A stretch of DNA of 64,000 nucleotides from JABWCQ01 sp964530625 (GTDB lineage: Bacteria; Electryoneota; RPQS01): contig CAZHAK010000003.1 in the NCBI GenBank assembly GCA_964530625.1, forward strand, positions 1 to 64,000, in the 5' to 3' direction. The notes under the pieces were generated by a model. It was given only the letters and a program-made list of their open reading frames with translations, was not told the DNA's origin and did not search any database. Made by a program: the position numbers and the translations under genes. Each line of letters starts with the position of its first letter. Within the stretch, counting starts at the first letter, position 1. Below are positions 1 to 8,610 of this stretch, one piece after another.

Positions 1-17
1 GTGACGCAGAGTACAGG

Positions 18-3014
18 TTATTCGCGCGGCCTGAGGAGGCGCGGCTCTTGAGGAGTCGCCGCCGCAGGCAAATCATCGCAGGGTTCGGTGTTGTATTCGC
101 AATAGGCCACGACTTCGTAGATCCAGATTTCTGTTACGCCGTTATTCAGAACAACTCCTTCGTGCAGATAGAACGTGTTGTTGGTCGACGCGACGTAGTT
201 TGCGGGCTGGACGACAATGCCGCCGTTGTTGCTGCTCGTGCGATAGATGCGATATTCCGTCGCACCCGGAACGGCAGACCAGTAGAGCGCGACATTTTCA
301 AGTGAATCACTGACTCCCATTGAGTCCGGATAGTGAATGACGAGACTGTCGGGAGCCGGACAGATTTCAGGTTCACAGGGCGAACAGGCGGCCGACAAAA
401 TGTAGTCCCAGCAGTTGACCGGTTCGAGTCCGGTGGGGCTGAATTCTACAAGATACGTACCCGATGTCAAACACAGGGAAACACATTGCAACCCTTGGCA
501 ACCGGCAATATAGCGGCAATCTATCAAGTCGCTGCCGGGGCAGGGATCAAGTCCCGGGCCGCGCTGATAGATGCTTAGGTAGCCGTTAAACTCGCTGTTG
601 ACACAGAGCCTGACCTGACTCGGCGCCACGACCAGCAGTCTGTACCAATCCTGATCGGTGTAACTGGGATCGGAGTAGGCTGTACCGCAATAGGTTTGAT
701 TACATAAAAGCCGCAGGAAGTCGCGCGGATTCGAATCACAGCCGCCATTGGTCGTGTCCACGAAGGATGGACAGGGTTCGTTTTCGAGCAGCGCGTTCTC
801 CGGACATACGAGTGTGCAAGGCGGACCGCAATCACACGGCTCGCAAGCAATCGAAAGAATGTAGGGACCGTTGGTTGCCGGATCGAGCGAATCACTCGAC
901 ACTCTGACGGCATAGAGTTGACCGGGCTCCAAACAGGGAGTTGTTAACGACGCGTCTTCGCCGATGCCGCTGTTCAAGTCCTGCCACAGCAGTGTCGCGC
1001 AGTCAATCGTCCAGATTTGTATCATCGGATTCAGACCGCGACCGAAGGGATACCAACCGGGACTGTCATCGCCGAACACGTCAATGAAGGCATTCACGCA
1101 GCCGCCTCCAACGGGAGTGCGGAAGACATACCAGTCCACGTCAAAGGCGGGTTCTATGTCGCCGCAAACGATGTCACTGCAAGTCAGAATTGAGTTGAAC
1201 GTGCCGCACTGATTGTTAATGGGTTCAATGTCCAAGTTCGGATAGGGACAGGTATCGCAGGGCTCACAATGTGTAGCCAGAATGTACGGGCCGGTTGTGA
1301 AGTCTTCCTGCTGAACCTGAATGTTGTATGAGCCCTGCGGGACACAGAATTCGATACGCGCGTCCTCGCCCACACCGCCAGCCGTGTCTACGGCGATGAC
1401 ATTTGTGCAACCTGCACCCACGAGCCGCACCATCGGGTCAAGACCTTGACCGAACGGATACCAGCCCGGAGTGTCATCAGCGAAAACGTCAATCGTGACG
1501 CGAATCAATCCGGGGCCGACGGCGGTCAATAGATACCAGTCCACGTCATTGACAGCGGTGATGTCGCCGCAAAGCGTGTCGCCGCAAATCATCGGCGGAT
1601 TGAACGTGCCGCAGGTGCCGTTCAGCGCCTCGTTGTCACGATTCTCATAGTTGCAAGTGTCGGGGCAGGGACATGGAGTACATGACGTCGCGATGATATA
1701 CGGGCCCGAGTTTTGATTCGCCGGACTACCGGAGATGAAAAGACGATAGAGGCCGGGCTCTAAACAAACTGAATCAATCCGGGCATCTTCACCGATGCCA
1801 CTGTTAAAGTCGACTCCGAGCACGTCAATACAGTTGATGCTGTAAAGCGTTACGGTCGGATTCAAGCCCTGGCCGAAAGGAAAATAGCCCGGAGTATCAT
1901 TGCCGAAAACATCAATTGAGATATATTGGCAGCCCGGGCCCATGATGTCCAGATAGTAGTAGTCGCCGCTGTTGCCCGGCTCCACAAAGCCGCACAGCGT
2001 ATCTTCACAAGTGACGACTCCGCCGCCGCTTGTGCAAATGTTGTTCGGTTCTACGTCATTATTGGGGTAGGGGCAGGCCGGGCACTCGCAGAAGGTGCAG
2101 GCTATACCGATTTCATAGGGACCTGTGCCGCCGGATGATTCCACCAGAATTGAGTACGAACCTGCGGGCAAACAGAGTGAATCGAGCAGAGCGTCCAAGC
2201 CGATACCGCCGTCGTCATCCTGAGCGAGCATCGTTGTGCAATCGAATGACCAGATGGAAACTTTAGGATTTAATCCTTGCCCGAACGGAAAGCGGCCGGG
2301 CGTGTCATTGCCGAAAACATTGATGCGCACGTCGGCGCAGGGGAACTGTGTAAAGTTGAAGCGATACCAGTCGCGGTCGGCAGAGGTCGTGATTTCACCG
2401 CAGAGTATTTCGCCGCAGGTGATGTTGCCGATACCGGCGGCACAGCTGTTATTGACCGGTTCAACATCACGGCTGGGGAAAGGGCAAGTGTCCTGCGCGC
2501 AGGGCGTGTTCGGGCAGGACTGACCGGCTACGACGTTGAAAAGATAGTCGCCGAAATTATTTGCACCGACGCCGCCGTCCACGACGATGTAGTAGTCACT
2601 TCCGGGAATCAGTGTGACTCCGGAGCAGCAGGCATCGTCGCCGCAGAGATTGTCGCTGCAACAGATCAAAACATTCTGGGTCGGGCAGCCCCGCCAAACG
2701 GTCAAGGCAGAGTTGTACGAGGTTCCGCAGAGTGAAAAAGAGAGCACCGTGGTCACCGAAGGAGTGTAGCGATAGACAACATCGCGCGCGATACTGGCAT
2801 CCGCGCAGGGAACCGGGAAGTCGTTCAAAAATCCCGCCGTGGTTCCCGTGTCACAATAGGGGATGGAGGTGATGACCGTGGCACTTGAGCAGTTGTCCCC
2901 ACCCTGGTCGAGAGGGTTGGCGGGGGTGCGAGCCTCCTCTACGGAAGCCGCCCAAAGAGGCAGAGTCAGACACAAAGCAAGCAGGACGAGGAACAGGTTT
3001 CTACATCGTTTCAT
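18..3014 (-). CDS. Large secreted cysteine-rich repeat protein
   Basis: Exported protein of about 998 residues. I place the start at the ATG at 3014 rather than the ATG at 3038, because a GGGAG motif sits 8 bases upstream and the N-terminus then becomes a clean signal peptide (MKRC followed by a leucine-rich stretch ending LPLWA). After an N-terminal cysteine-rich module come four tandem units of about 135 residues (roughly residues 175-720), each with a D-x-EP-x-NN opening, paired cysteines, D-x-DWY, PFGQGLNP and GPY-x-I-x-x-C-x-PC. The units resemble bacterial pre-peptidase C-terminal (PPC-like) beta-sandwiches. A fifth diverged unit and a fibronectin III-like domain (about 900-985) follow. 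No type IX sorting tail is present. Substrate and role are unknown. Confidence 0.85.
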   Translation of the reverse strand: MKRCRNLFLVLLALCLTLPLWAASVEEARTPANPLDQGGDNCSSATVITSIPYCDTGTTAGFLNDFPVPCADASIARDVVYRYTPSVTTVLSFSLCGTSYNSALTVWRGCPTQNVLICCSDNLCGDDACCSGVTLIPGSDYYIVVDGGVGANNFGDYLFNVVAGQSCPNTPCAQDTCPFPSRDVEPVNNSCAAGIGNITCGEILCGEITTSADRDWYRFNFTQFPCADVRINVFGNDTPGRFPFGQGLNPKVSIWSFDCTTMLAQDDDGGIGLDALLDSLCLPAGSYSILVESSGGTGPYEIGIACTFCECPACPYPNNDVEPNNICTSGGGVVTCEDTLCGFVEPGNSGDYYYLDIMGPGCQYISIDVFGNDTPGYFPFGQGLNPTVTLYSINCIDVLGVDFNSGIGEDARIDSVCLEPGLYRLFISGSPANQNSGPYIIATSCTPCPCPDTCNYENRDNEALNGTCGTFNPPMICGDTLCGDITAVNDVDWYLLTAVGPGLIRVTIDVFADDTPGWYPFGQGLDPMVRLVGAGCTNVIAVDTAGGVGEDARIEFCVPQGSYNIQVQQEDFTTGPYILATHCEPCDTCPYPNLDIEPINNQCGTFNSILTCSDIVCGDIEPAFDVDWYVFRTPVGGGCVNAFIDVFGDDSPGWYPFGRGLNPMIQIWTIDCATLLWQDLNSGIGEDASLTTPCLEPGQLYAVRVSSDSLDPATNGPYILSIACEPCDCGPPCTLVCPENALLENEPCPSFVDTTNGGCDSNPRDFLRLLCNQTYCGTAYSDPSYTDQDWYRLLVVAPSQVRLCVNSEFNGYLSIYQRGPGLDPCPGSDLIDCRYIAGCQGLQCVSLCLTSGTYLVEFSPTGLEPVNCWDYILSAACSPCEPEICPAPDSLVIHYPDSMGVSDSLENVALYWSAVPGATEYRIYRTSSNNGGIVVQPANYVASTNNTFYLHEGVVLNNGVTEIWIYEVVAYCEYNTEPCDDLPAAATPQEPRLLRPRE

Positions 3015-3086
3015 CTTGATTTCTCCCAATTTAGTCATATTTTGGCAGCCAGTGCTCCTGATGCTGTTCTACACCGTATAATAAAA

Positions 3087-3111
3087 CAGCTTGCACTAAT
3101 GGTGCAAGCTG
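3087..3111. repeat. Perfect inverted repeat in divergent intergenic region
   Basis: CAGCTTGCAC and GTGCAAGCTG form a perfect 10-bp inverted repeat around a 5-base loop. It sits about 75 bases upstream of the cysteine-rich protein start and has no T-tract on either side, so it is not an obvious terminator. It could be a regulator binding site or a leader hairpin. Confidence 0.5.
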
Positions 3112-3170
3112 ACCGGGTGTGATAAATTAATTGCTGTTTGCGAACGATTCTTACTAAAAATGGGTGAATT

Positions 3171-3198
3171 TTGCCATTGGCAAATAAAATTAGATAAT
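3171..3198 (+). promoter_or_regulatory. Candidate sigma70 promoter for the zinc-finger-like gene
   Basis: TTGCCA and GATAAT are separated by 16 bases (each 4-5 of 6 to consensus) in AT-rich sequence about 135 bases upstream of the TTG start at 3334. The -35 overlaps a small palindrome, TGCCATTGGCA. Confidence 0.35.
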
Positions 3199-3333
3199 AG
3201 TTTGCAAAATGCCTGAAAGATTTGAATTGTGTATTATTGTGTATTAAAGACTTGCGTTTGGTGACTTCAAGGGAGCGTATCTTGCAGGTGACAAGATAAC
3301 TAAAGAACTATTTGGGGGAAGGAGTGATTTGTT

Positions 3334-3744
3334 TTGAACGGTCAAGCGCCTTTCAAAGTTTGCCAGAAGTGTAGGTTTTCATGGCAGACTGTCGAGCAAT
3401 TTGTGCTCGAATCCAACTTACTTGTAAATGGGTATAAGGCAAGCTTTGAAAACCCGGAGCAGGGTGTCTTCATGCTGACTCATATTTGTCCGCAATGCAG
3501 AACCACGCTGTCGATACCTGCCGGCCAGTTTTCCTCGTTGTACAAAGGCCCGGAGTATACGGTCTTAAATTTTCTTAACCCAGAATGCGAAGGTCATTGT
3601 TTCAGAGAAGAGGATCTTCGTCCATGCAGCGTAGAGTGCTCGATGCGCTGGGTGCGGGATGTGCTGCAGTATCTGCGTAAGCACGAGCTTCCCCTCGAAT
3701 GCCGCGTAGTTACGGTTGCCGAAGAGAGCAGGCAAGCTGTCTAA
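3334..3744 (+). CDS. Small cysteine-rich, probably zinc-binding protein
   Basis: Protein of 136 residues that I do not recognise as a named family. Cysteines fall in pairs: C10-x2-C13, C52-x2-C55, C85-x3-C89 and C98-x3-C102, with H50 and H88 nearby, which suggests one or two structural zinc sites. There is no signal peptide or membrane segment, so it is probably cytoplasmic. The start must be the rare TTG at 3334: an in-frame TGA lies at 3325-3327 and an AAGGAG-type ribosome site lies just upstream. A strong terminator follows the stop. A regulator or adaptor is possible but not shown. Confidence 0.75.
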   Translation: MNGQAPFKVCQKCRFSWQTVEQFVLESNLLVNGYKASFENPEQGVFMLTHICPQCRTTLSIPAGQFSSLYKGPEYTVLNFLNPECEGHCFREEDLRPCSVECSMRWVRDVLQYLRKHELPLECRVVTVAEESRQAV

Positions 3745-3754
3745 TGGATAGACG

Positions 3755-3799
3755 AAAAGAAAACAGCCGCATGGAATTCCACGCGGCTGTTTTCTTTTT
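3755..3799. terminator. Bidirectional intrinsic terminator
   Basis: A perfect 16-bp stem (AAAAGAAAACAGCCGC at 3755-3770 with its complement at 3783-3798) carries A and T tracts on both sides. It lies between convergent genes and can end transcription from both. Confidence 0.85.
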
Positions 3800-3821
3800 G
3801 GGCTTCGCGGAAGTAAAGCGA

Positions 3822-4517
3822 CTAAAGACCGGCGTCTTTGCGGCTCATGATTTTGACGGACTTCATGGCGATTTTGTGGACGGGCGAAGAGCCCTGGACA
3901 GCAGCGTTGGCAATCTGATCCACGAGTTCCATGCCCTTGATCGTCTTGCCGAAGACGGTGTATTGATTGTCCAAATGCGGCGTGGCGACGTGGCAGATGA
4001 AGAACTGCGAGCCGGCGCTGTTGGGATCGGACGTGCGTGCCATCGAGAGCGTGCCCGCCTCATGCTTGCGATCGTTGAACTCGGCATCGACCGTCCAGCC
4101 CGGGCCGCCCATCCCGGTCCCTGCGGGGTCGCCGCCTTGAATCATGAATCCTTTAATCACGCGATGAAAGACCGTGCCGTCGTAAAATTTGCTGTTGGCG
4201 AGGTACTTGAAATTTCGGACATGATTGGGAGCCTTATCAGGATAGAACTCGGCGACGATCGTTCCCGTAATGGTGCCGCCTTCCTGTGCAATTTCAATTA
4301 CGGCGACGCTGTCTCCGTCCACCGGATAATCGGCGGGCCATTTTTCGAGCTTGGGTGTATCTGACATCTGCTTTGCTTGTTCCTGTTCGTTTTTGACTTC
4401 AGTCTTTTTCTCGTCCTGCTTGGCCGCGGTTTTGTCCGCAGCCTTCTCTGCTTTGCCGCATCCCGCAAAGGCAACGCCCGCAGCGATCAGCACGATCATC
4501 AATGTTTTCATGGTCAT
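3822..4517 (-). CDS. Lipoprotein cyclophilin-type peptidyl-prolyl isomerase
   Basis: A 231-residue protein that isomerises X-Pro peptide bonds in exported proteins. Lipoprotein signal: hydrophobic N-terminus with lipobox AFAG-C20, then a lysine/glutamate-rich linker (about 21-55). The cyclophilin domain (about 70-225) carries the active-site block FHRVIKGFMIQGG (117-129, with the catalytic Arg, Phe and Gln), then AGTLSMAR, GSQFFI and YTVFG. An AGGA motif precedes the first of two in-frame ATGs. It is convergent with the zinc-finger-like gene and shares its terminator. Membrane anchoring predicts a periplasmic folding role. Confidence 0.92.
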   Translation of the reverse strand: MTMKTLMIVLIAAGVAFAGCGKAEKAADKTAAKQDEKKTEVKNEQEQAKQMSDTPKLEKWPADYPVDGDSVAVIEIAQEGGTITGTIVAEFYPDKAPNHVRNFKYLANSKFYDGTVFHRVIKGFMIQGGDPAGTGMGGPGWTVDAEFNDRKHEAGTLSMARTSDPNSAGSQFFICHVATPHLDNQYTVFGKTIKGMELVDQIANAAVQGSSPVHKIAMKSVKIMSRKDAGL

Positions 4518-4569
4518 GGTTCCTTCCAGATTATTTGTGTTATGGTGATTTGGACAATTATTCCGCGCC

Positions 4570-5919
4570 TTACCGAAGCAGCACGGCTTTCTCTACGAAT
4601 CGACGTTTCCCGGTGATCAACTCAATCAAGTAGATTCCCGTCGCACACTCCGGACAGTTCCACGACACATGGTGAGTTCCTGCGGGCATCCGTCCGTCAA
4701 CGAGTTGCGCGAGCTCGCGGCCCTGAACATTGTAGGTCCTAAGCGAAACGTTCGCCTCGTATGGCAGATCAAACGAGACGGTTGTAGAGGGATTGAAGGG
4801 GTTCGGGTAGAGATTGACAAGACCAAAGCGATCAGGTCCAACGCTGGGTTCGTCTCCGGCCGAGAACCCGTCACAGTCTATCTGACTTCCGACAACGCGG
4901 CTAAGAACACCATTGACCGCATACCAATTCTGCCATTCCCCTCCGGCTGTCGTTTCCCAGTCCGAAACGTCAAATGTGTTGGTGCCGTTGTTCGTTCCGT
5001 ACACTTTGCAGACGCGAACGGCTTGTCCCCCATGATTCCAGGTCAAGGGCTGGGAGGCTAAACAGACTTCGGGAGAAAAATCCTCGAGCTCACAATTGGT
5101 TTGTAGAAAGTATGCAGCTTCCTCGTAGTTAGGAAAGTCGCCATAGACCGTAGCGAGACCGGCCGTGTCAATACAGACGGCGGTGTATTCGTTGCAGGCG
5201 ATTCCCTTCGGTGCAACCGCGTAATCCGTGAGAATTCTTGCGAGGAAAACTGTATGGCGGCCCTGTCTGTCGCGATCAGCGTAGTGCGTGTCTGTTATAA
5301 CATCGCGCATGTACTCGATGTCAAGAAATCCTGCGGAATCCACTGTCACGGCGGCATCGTACGGGTTGCTTAACGCCGTCTCGGAGGTCACCGTCCCGTT
5401 TTCTGCCGTGAAATAGTATTTTCCGAGTATGGCCATGCCCGCGCTGGTCCCGCCGATGACAATGTTCCGATTGACGATCGCCGCGTTAATCAGGCTGTCG
5501 ATCGCCGTATTTCTCCAATACGCGACATAATTCCACTGGTCACCACCGGCAAACCAAATCGCTTCTGCGGATCGAATCTTATTGTGAATGTAGCTCTCTT
5601 CGGACGCTTGCGCATTATGGCAAACGATCGTCTCGACCGAGTTGACCGCAATTCCAAGTTCGGAGTAGAGATAGTCATTGTACCCATCCGACCCGGTGGC
5701 GCGAAGAACAAGAATGTCACCGCCTGCCGCCCGCCGCAGAAACCACCTCATTGCCTCATCGTGCTCAGACGCGCCGCCCATCATACAGATACCGCCTTCA
5801 GGTGCGGTCTGATTGTCGAAGGGGGATCCTGTATAGTATGTTGTATAGTTCTGTGCGAAGAGAAGCACTGGCGCCAGACACGTGACGAGGATCACAGCCG
5901 CGGAAAATTGTTTGAACAT
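4570..5919 (-). CDS. Secreted cyanophycinase-like S51 peptidase with sorting domain
   Basis: Start chosen at the ATG at 5919, with GGGAG 7 bases upstream, rather than a TTG 15 bases earlier. That gives a signal peptide ending LLFAQ. The core resembles peptidase family S51 (cyanophycinase/dipeptidase E): GGDQ near residue 126, the nucleophile motif GGTSAG with Ser159, and a D-x-H-YADRDRQGRH block typical of cyanophycinases. The last 80 residues form a type IX-like sorting domain (YPNPFNPSTT, ending in a basic KAVLLR tail). Cyanophycinases cleave beta-Asp-Arg dipeptides. An extracellular version would let the cell feed on polymer released by others, but the substrate is inferred. Confidence 0.85.
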   Translation of the reverse strand: MFKQFSAAVILVTCLAPVLLFAQNYTTYYTGSPFDNQTAPEGGICMMGGASEHDEAMRWFLRRAAGGDILVLRATGSDGYNDYLYSELGIAVNSVETIVCHNAQASEESYIHNKIRSAEAIWFAGGDQWNYVAYWRNTAIDSLINAAIVNRNIVIGGTSAGMAILGKYYFTAENGTVTSETALSNPYDAAVTVDSAGFLDIEYMRDVITDTHYADRDRQGRHTVFLARILTDYAVAPKGIACNEYTAVCIDTAGLATVYGDFPNYEEAAYFLQTNCELEDFSPEVCLASQPLTWNHGGQAVRVCKVYGTNNGTNTFDVSDWETTAGGEWQNWYAVNGVLSRVVGSQIDCDGFSAGDEPSVGPDRFGLVNLYPNPFNPSTTVSFDLPYEANVSLRTYNVQGRELAQLVDGRMPAGTHHVSWNCPECATGIYLIELITGKRRFVEKAVLLR

Positions 5920-5942
5920 AAAATTCTCCCGCAAGTTTGGAA

Positions 5943-6707
5943 CTAAGAAATTGTTAACAACGGCCCCAGCACCTTTTGCGCAGTCAGGTGTACGCCGATT
6001 TCCGGATTGTTCAGAGCGACCCGCGCGCTATCTTGCGCCAAAGGAGGATAGTTATTCTCTTCTGACAAGTGGGCGAGAACGACGTGTTTCAGGTTTTTGT
6101 TGCAGCAATCGCGCAAAACATTCGCCGTCTGACGATTGGAAAGGTGGCCGCGTTTGCCCGCGATGCGCACTTTCAACAGTTCAGGATAGGGACCCGAGCG
6201 CAAGAGCTCTTCGTCGTGATTGCTTTCGATTACGGCGACCGTTGATTCGGTGAAAGCCTGATGCAGCTCAGGCGAGACTTCACCTAAATCCGTGGCGACG
6301 GTTATTACTTGGTTCCCGCAATGTATTTGATAAGCCACGGGCTCCGCGGCATCGTGGGAAATGGAGATCGCGCGCGCGGTGAAGGGCCCGACGTCCACGG
6401 CCACGCCGTTCATCGGAAAGGCTTTTTGTTTGCGCATGAAGCCGGGCGAGAGCGCGTTCAATGTACCCGCGGTCGCATAGACGGGAATTTGAGTTTTCCT
6501 GAGCAAGCTGTCGAGTCCGCGCGTATGATCCGTATGCTCGTGTGTGATGAAGACCGCGTTGATGTTCTCGGGTTTCTCGCCAAGCTCCTGCAAGGCGAAC
6601 ATCAGGGCGCGAATGCCCAAGCCCGCGTCCACTAAGATGCGGGTGTCGTTATCGCGAAGCAAGAGTGCGTTGGCTTTGGAGCCTGAGGCGAGGATGGAGA
6701 GAAACAA
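5943..6707 (-). CDS. Metallo-beta-lactamase fold hydrolase, YycJ/WalJ-like
   Basis: A 254-residue cytoplasmic hydrolase. The N-terminus LSILASGSKANA matches the YycJ (WalJ) group. The metal motif is THEHTDH (H56, H58, D60, H61), followed by an ISHDA motif and, near the C-terminus, VVLAHLSEENN, which is diagnostic of this subgroup. Relatives are thought to be DNA-end-processing or regulatory nucleases, so calling it a nuclease is inference. The start is a TTG without a clear ribosome site. No in-frame ATG lies nearby, and family alignment supports this N-terminus. It lies downstream of the zinc-ribbon/RDD gene in the same direction. Confidence 0.85.
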   Translation of the reverse strand: MFLSILASGSKANALLLRDNDTRILVDAGLGIRALMFALQELGEKPENINAVFITHEHTDHTRGLDSLLRKTQIPVYATAGTLNALSPGFMRKQKAFPMNGVAVDVGPFTARAISISHDAAEPVAYQIHCGNQVITVATDLGEVSPELHQAFTESTVAVIESNHDEELLRSGPYPELLKVRIAGKRGHLSNRQTANVLRDCCNKNLKHVVLAHLSEENNYPPLAQDSARVALNNPEIGVHLTAQKVLGPLLTIS

Positions 6708-6728
6708 AGGATAAAGGATGAATGATAA

Positions 6729-6762
6729 AGTCGGAAGTCGGAAGTCAGAAGCCCTTTAATCC
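6729..6762. repeat. Short AGTCAGAA-type direct repeats
   Basis: Degenerate direct repeats of AAGTCGGAAGTCAGAAG. The same AGTCAGAAATCAG-type string recurs at 7308-7341 and 20643-20667, always between genes. Confidence 0.5.
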
Positions 6763-6789
6763 CCACGCACAGCGGGAGGGAGACCGCAG

Positions 6790-7296
6790 TTACTTTTGCA
6801 CGACTAACGTGTCGGCTAAGACGTCGTGAAGCGCTTGTTTCTTTTCGGTGAAGGCGGCCATGATGAAGCCGATGCCGAGAATGATCGCGCTAAGGAATTT
6901 GCCGAAGTATCGGCCCGTGGCGCGCGCGAAACTGATGCGGCGGTATTGCTCATCGGTGACCACGATGCCGAGCGCCATTTTGCCCAGCGTGGCTTGGCGA
7001 TAGGAGCATTCCATGAGCGCGAAATAGAGCCACTGAATAATGAAACCAACGCCGTAGCTCAGGGTGAACGGATCAAACTCGAGTCTCCATGTAAACGGCG
7101 CGCTGACAATCGAGACAATGATTCCGTCAATAATCACAGCCAGCGCGCGCCGCCAGAAGCCCGCATATTGCACAGGCGCGATGTTAATCGACTTTGTCTG
7201 CTCGGCTTGCTGCGCGGGAGCCTTCAACTCGCGACCGCAGTTCGAACAGTACTCCGCGTCTTCAGAGTTTTGTTTTCCGCAATGAGGACAGTACAT
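6790..7296 (-). CDS. Zinc-ribbon RDD-family membrane protein (copy 1)
   Basis: A 168-residue inner-membrane protein. The N-terminal zinc ribbon has C3-x2-C6 and C17-x2-C20. After a flexible linker comes an RDD domain (about 42-165) with AGFWRRALAVIIDGIIV, a second hydrophobic segment, the conserved TLGKMALGI-x-V block and a C-terminal KKQALHDVLADT signature. RDD proteins are small membrane proteins, some linked to ion transport, and their function is usually unknown. It is a paralogue of the protein at 7982-8590, and the two bracket pyrE. Confidence 0.88.
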   Translation of the reverse strand: MYCPHCGKQNSEDAEYCSNCGRELKAPAQQAEQTKSINIAPVQYAGFWRRALAVIIDGIIVSIVSAPFTWRLEFDPFTLSYGVGFIIQWLYFALMECSYRQATLGKMALGIVVTDEQYRRISFARATGRYFGKFLSAIILGIGFIMAAFTEKKQALHDVLADTLVVQK

Positions 7297-7307
7297 GGGA
7301 GCCTCCT

Positions 7308-7341
7308 GAAAGTCAGAAGTCAGAAGTTAGAAATCAGAAAT
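7308..7341. repeat. AGTCAGAA-type direct repeats
   Basis: Four consecutive 7-8-base near-repeats (AAGTCAG, AAGTCAG, AAGTTAG, AAATCAG) lie just upstream of the RDD gene start. They belong to the same family as the elements at 6729 and 20643. Confidence 0.5.
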
Positions 7342-7354
7342 GCGGCGCGCTTAT

Positions 7355-7918
7355 TTACGATCTGCTGCCGCGCTTGGTGAGTGGAATCTGTTTGTCGCAC
7401 AACGGACAATCTTCTGGCGCAAAAGAGTCGAGCGAGAGTTTTACGACGGCATGAGGAGTCGGAGAGAGATCGGTTTCGCCTCTTTGTATTAGCGCGCCGA
7501 TGCCGACGACTTCGCCGCCTTGTTGTTTAACCGCATCAACGACTTCGCCGACGGAGAGTCCTGTGGAGATGACGTCTTCGCAGATCAACACGCGCTGGTT
7601 TTTCCTGATCTGAAATCCGCGCCGCCATTCCATTTTGCCGTCCACGCGCTCGGGAAAGGCGAGGGGAAGTTTCAGGGCCTTTGCGACTTCGTGGGCGACC
7701 AAGACTCCGCCCGTCAAGGGGCCGACGACTAACTCAATTTTGTCGCCGCGAAAATGCTCGGCGATGGCTTGCGCGATTTGTGCGGTGAGTTCCGGATGTT
7801 CGAGCAGGCGAAATTTTTCCACATAGACGTCACTGTGGCGGCCGCTCGAGAGCAGGAAATGTCCGTGGAGGAAAGCTCCGCAGTCACGGAGCAGAGTTAA
7901 TGCTTTGTCTTGAGTCAT
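7355..7918 (-). CDS. pyrE: Orotate phosphoribosyltransferase
   Basis: A 187-residue enzyme converting orotate and PRPP to orotidine 5'-phosphate in de novo pyrimidine synthesis. It shows the N-terminal FLLSSGRHSDVYV block, the flexible-loop lysine region, and the PRPP-binding motif RVLICEDVISTG (109-120). Length is normal for short bacterial PyrE. The C-terminal CPLCDK is a frequent extra in some lineages. It sits two genes downstream of the decarboxylase that uses its product, on the same strand, so a shared pyrimidine operon is likely. Confidence 0.95.
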   Translation of the reverse strand: MTQDKALTLLRDCGAFLHGHFLLSSGRHSDVYVEKFRLLEHPELTAQIAQAIAEHFRGDKIELVVGPLTGGVLVAHEVAKALKLPLAFPERVDGKMEWRRGFQIRKNQRVLICEDVISTGLSVGEVVDAVKQQGGEVVGIGALIQRGETDLSPTPHAVVKLSLDSFAPEDCPLCDKQIPLTKRGSRS

Positions 7919-7981
7919 TTATCAGATTCCGGCGGGGAACCGTGCTGACGCACTTAATCCCCGCTCGGCGAAACGAGAAAA

Positions 7982-8590
7982 TTATTCGTAATCGAGCGTG
8001 TCGCGCTGGCGGACGACGTAGGTGTCGCAGAGCAGGTCATGCAGCGCTTGTTTCTTGGCTGTGACGCCCGCCATGATGTAGCCAATCATCAGGATCATAC
8101 CGGAGAGAATTTTCGCGAAGTAGCGGCCCGTCGCGCGCGCGAAGGACACCGTTTCACCCTTGTAGTCAATGACTTGCAGACCGAGCGCCATCTTGCCCAG
8201 TGTGCCGCGAGAAGCCGAACTCTCCATGAACGCGTAATAGAGCCATTGCGCAATCGTGGCGACAATGCCGAAGATGATCCAGCCGCCGATGAGACTGGCA
8301 ATCAGCGCGGGGTCGGGGTCATCCATGTCGGGGAAGTCGGACAAGGCCGTCAAGCTGCCGATGCTGAAGACGATGCCGATTATGACAAACATGAACAGCA
8401 CGACCGAAATCACAAGCTGGTCGATGGAATGAGCCAGAAAGCGAATCCAGAATCCCGCGTAACGATATTTTTTCACTGCTTGCTGCGCGGGTACGACCGA
8501 TGTTTGCGCGGACGCGCCCGCCAACGTGCCGCAAGCCGGACAGAAGCGCGCGTCGTCTAACAACTCTTTACCGCATTTTGTGCAGAACAT
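7982..8590 (-). CDS. Zinc-ribbon RDD-family membrane protein (copy 2)
   Basis: A 202-residue paralogue of the protein at 6790-7296. The zinc ribbon has C3-x2-C6 and C17-x2-C20, then a linker, then an RDD domain with AGFWIRFLAHSIDQLV, two further hydrophobic segments, TLGKMALGLQV and a C-terminal KKQALHDLLCDT. It carries an insertion of about 35 residues rich in aspartate and proline between membrane segments. It lies between the DUF347 gene and pyrE on the minus strand. Confidence 0.88.
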   Translation of the reverse strand: MFCTKCGKELLDDARFCPACGTLAGASAQTSVVPAQQAVKKYRYAGFWIRFLAHSIDQLVISVVLFMFVIIGIVFSIGSLTALSDFPDMDDPDPALIASLIGGWIIFGIVATIAQWLYYAFMESSASRGTLGKMALGLQVIDYKGETVSFARATGRYFAKILSGMILMIGYIMAGVTAKKQALHDLLCDTYVVRQRDTLDYE

Positions 8591-8610
8591 GGGATATTCT
8601 CCGGAAGTGT

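Larger units (their letters stand above)
3015..3333. other. Intergenic region between divergent genes
   Basis: This AT-rich gap lies between two divergent genes. It holds a perfect 10-bp hairpin (3087-3111) and a sigma70-like promoter candidate reading toward the plus-strand gene (3171-3198). I see no additional coding sequence in it. Confidence 0.6.
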
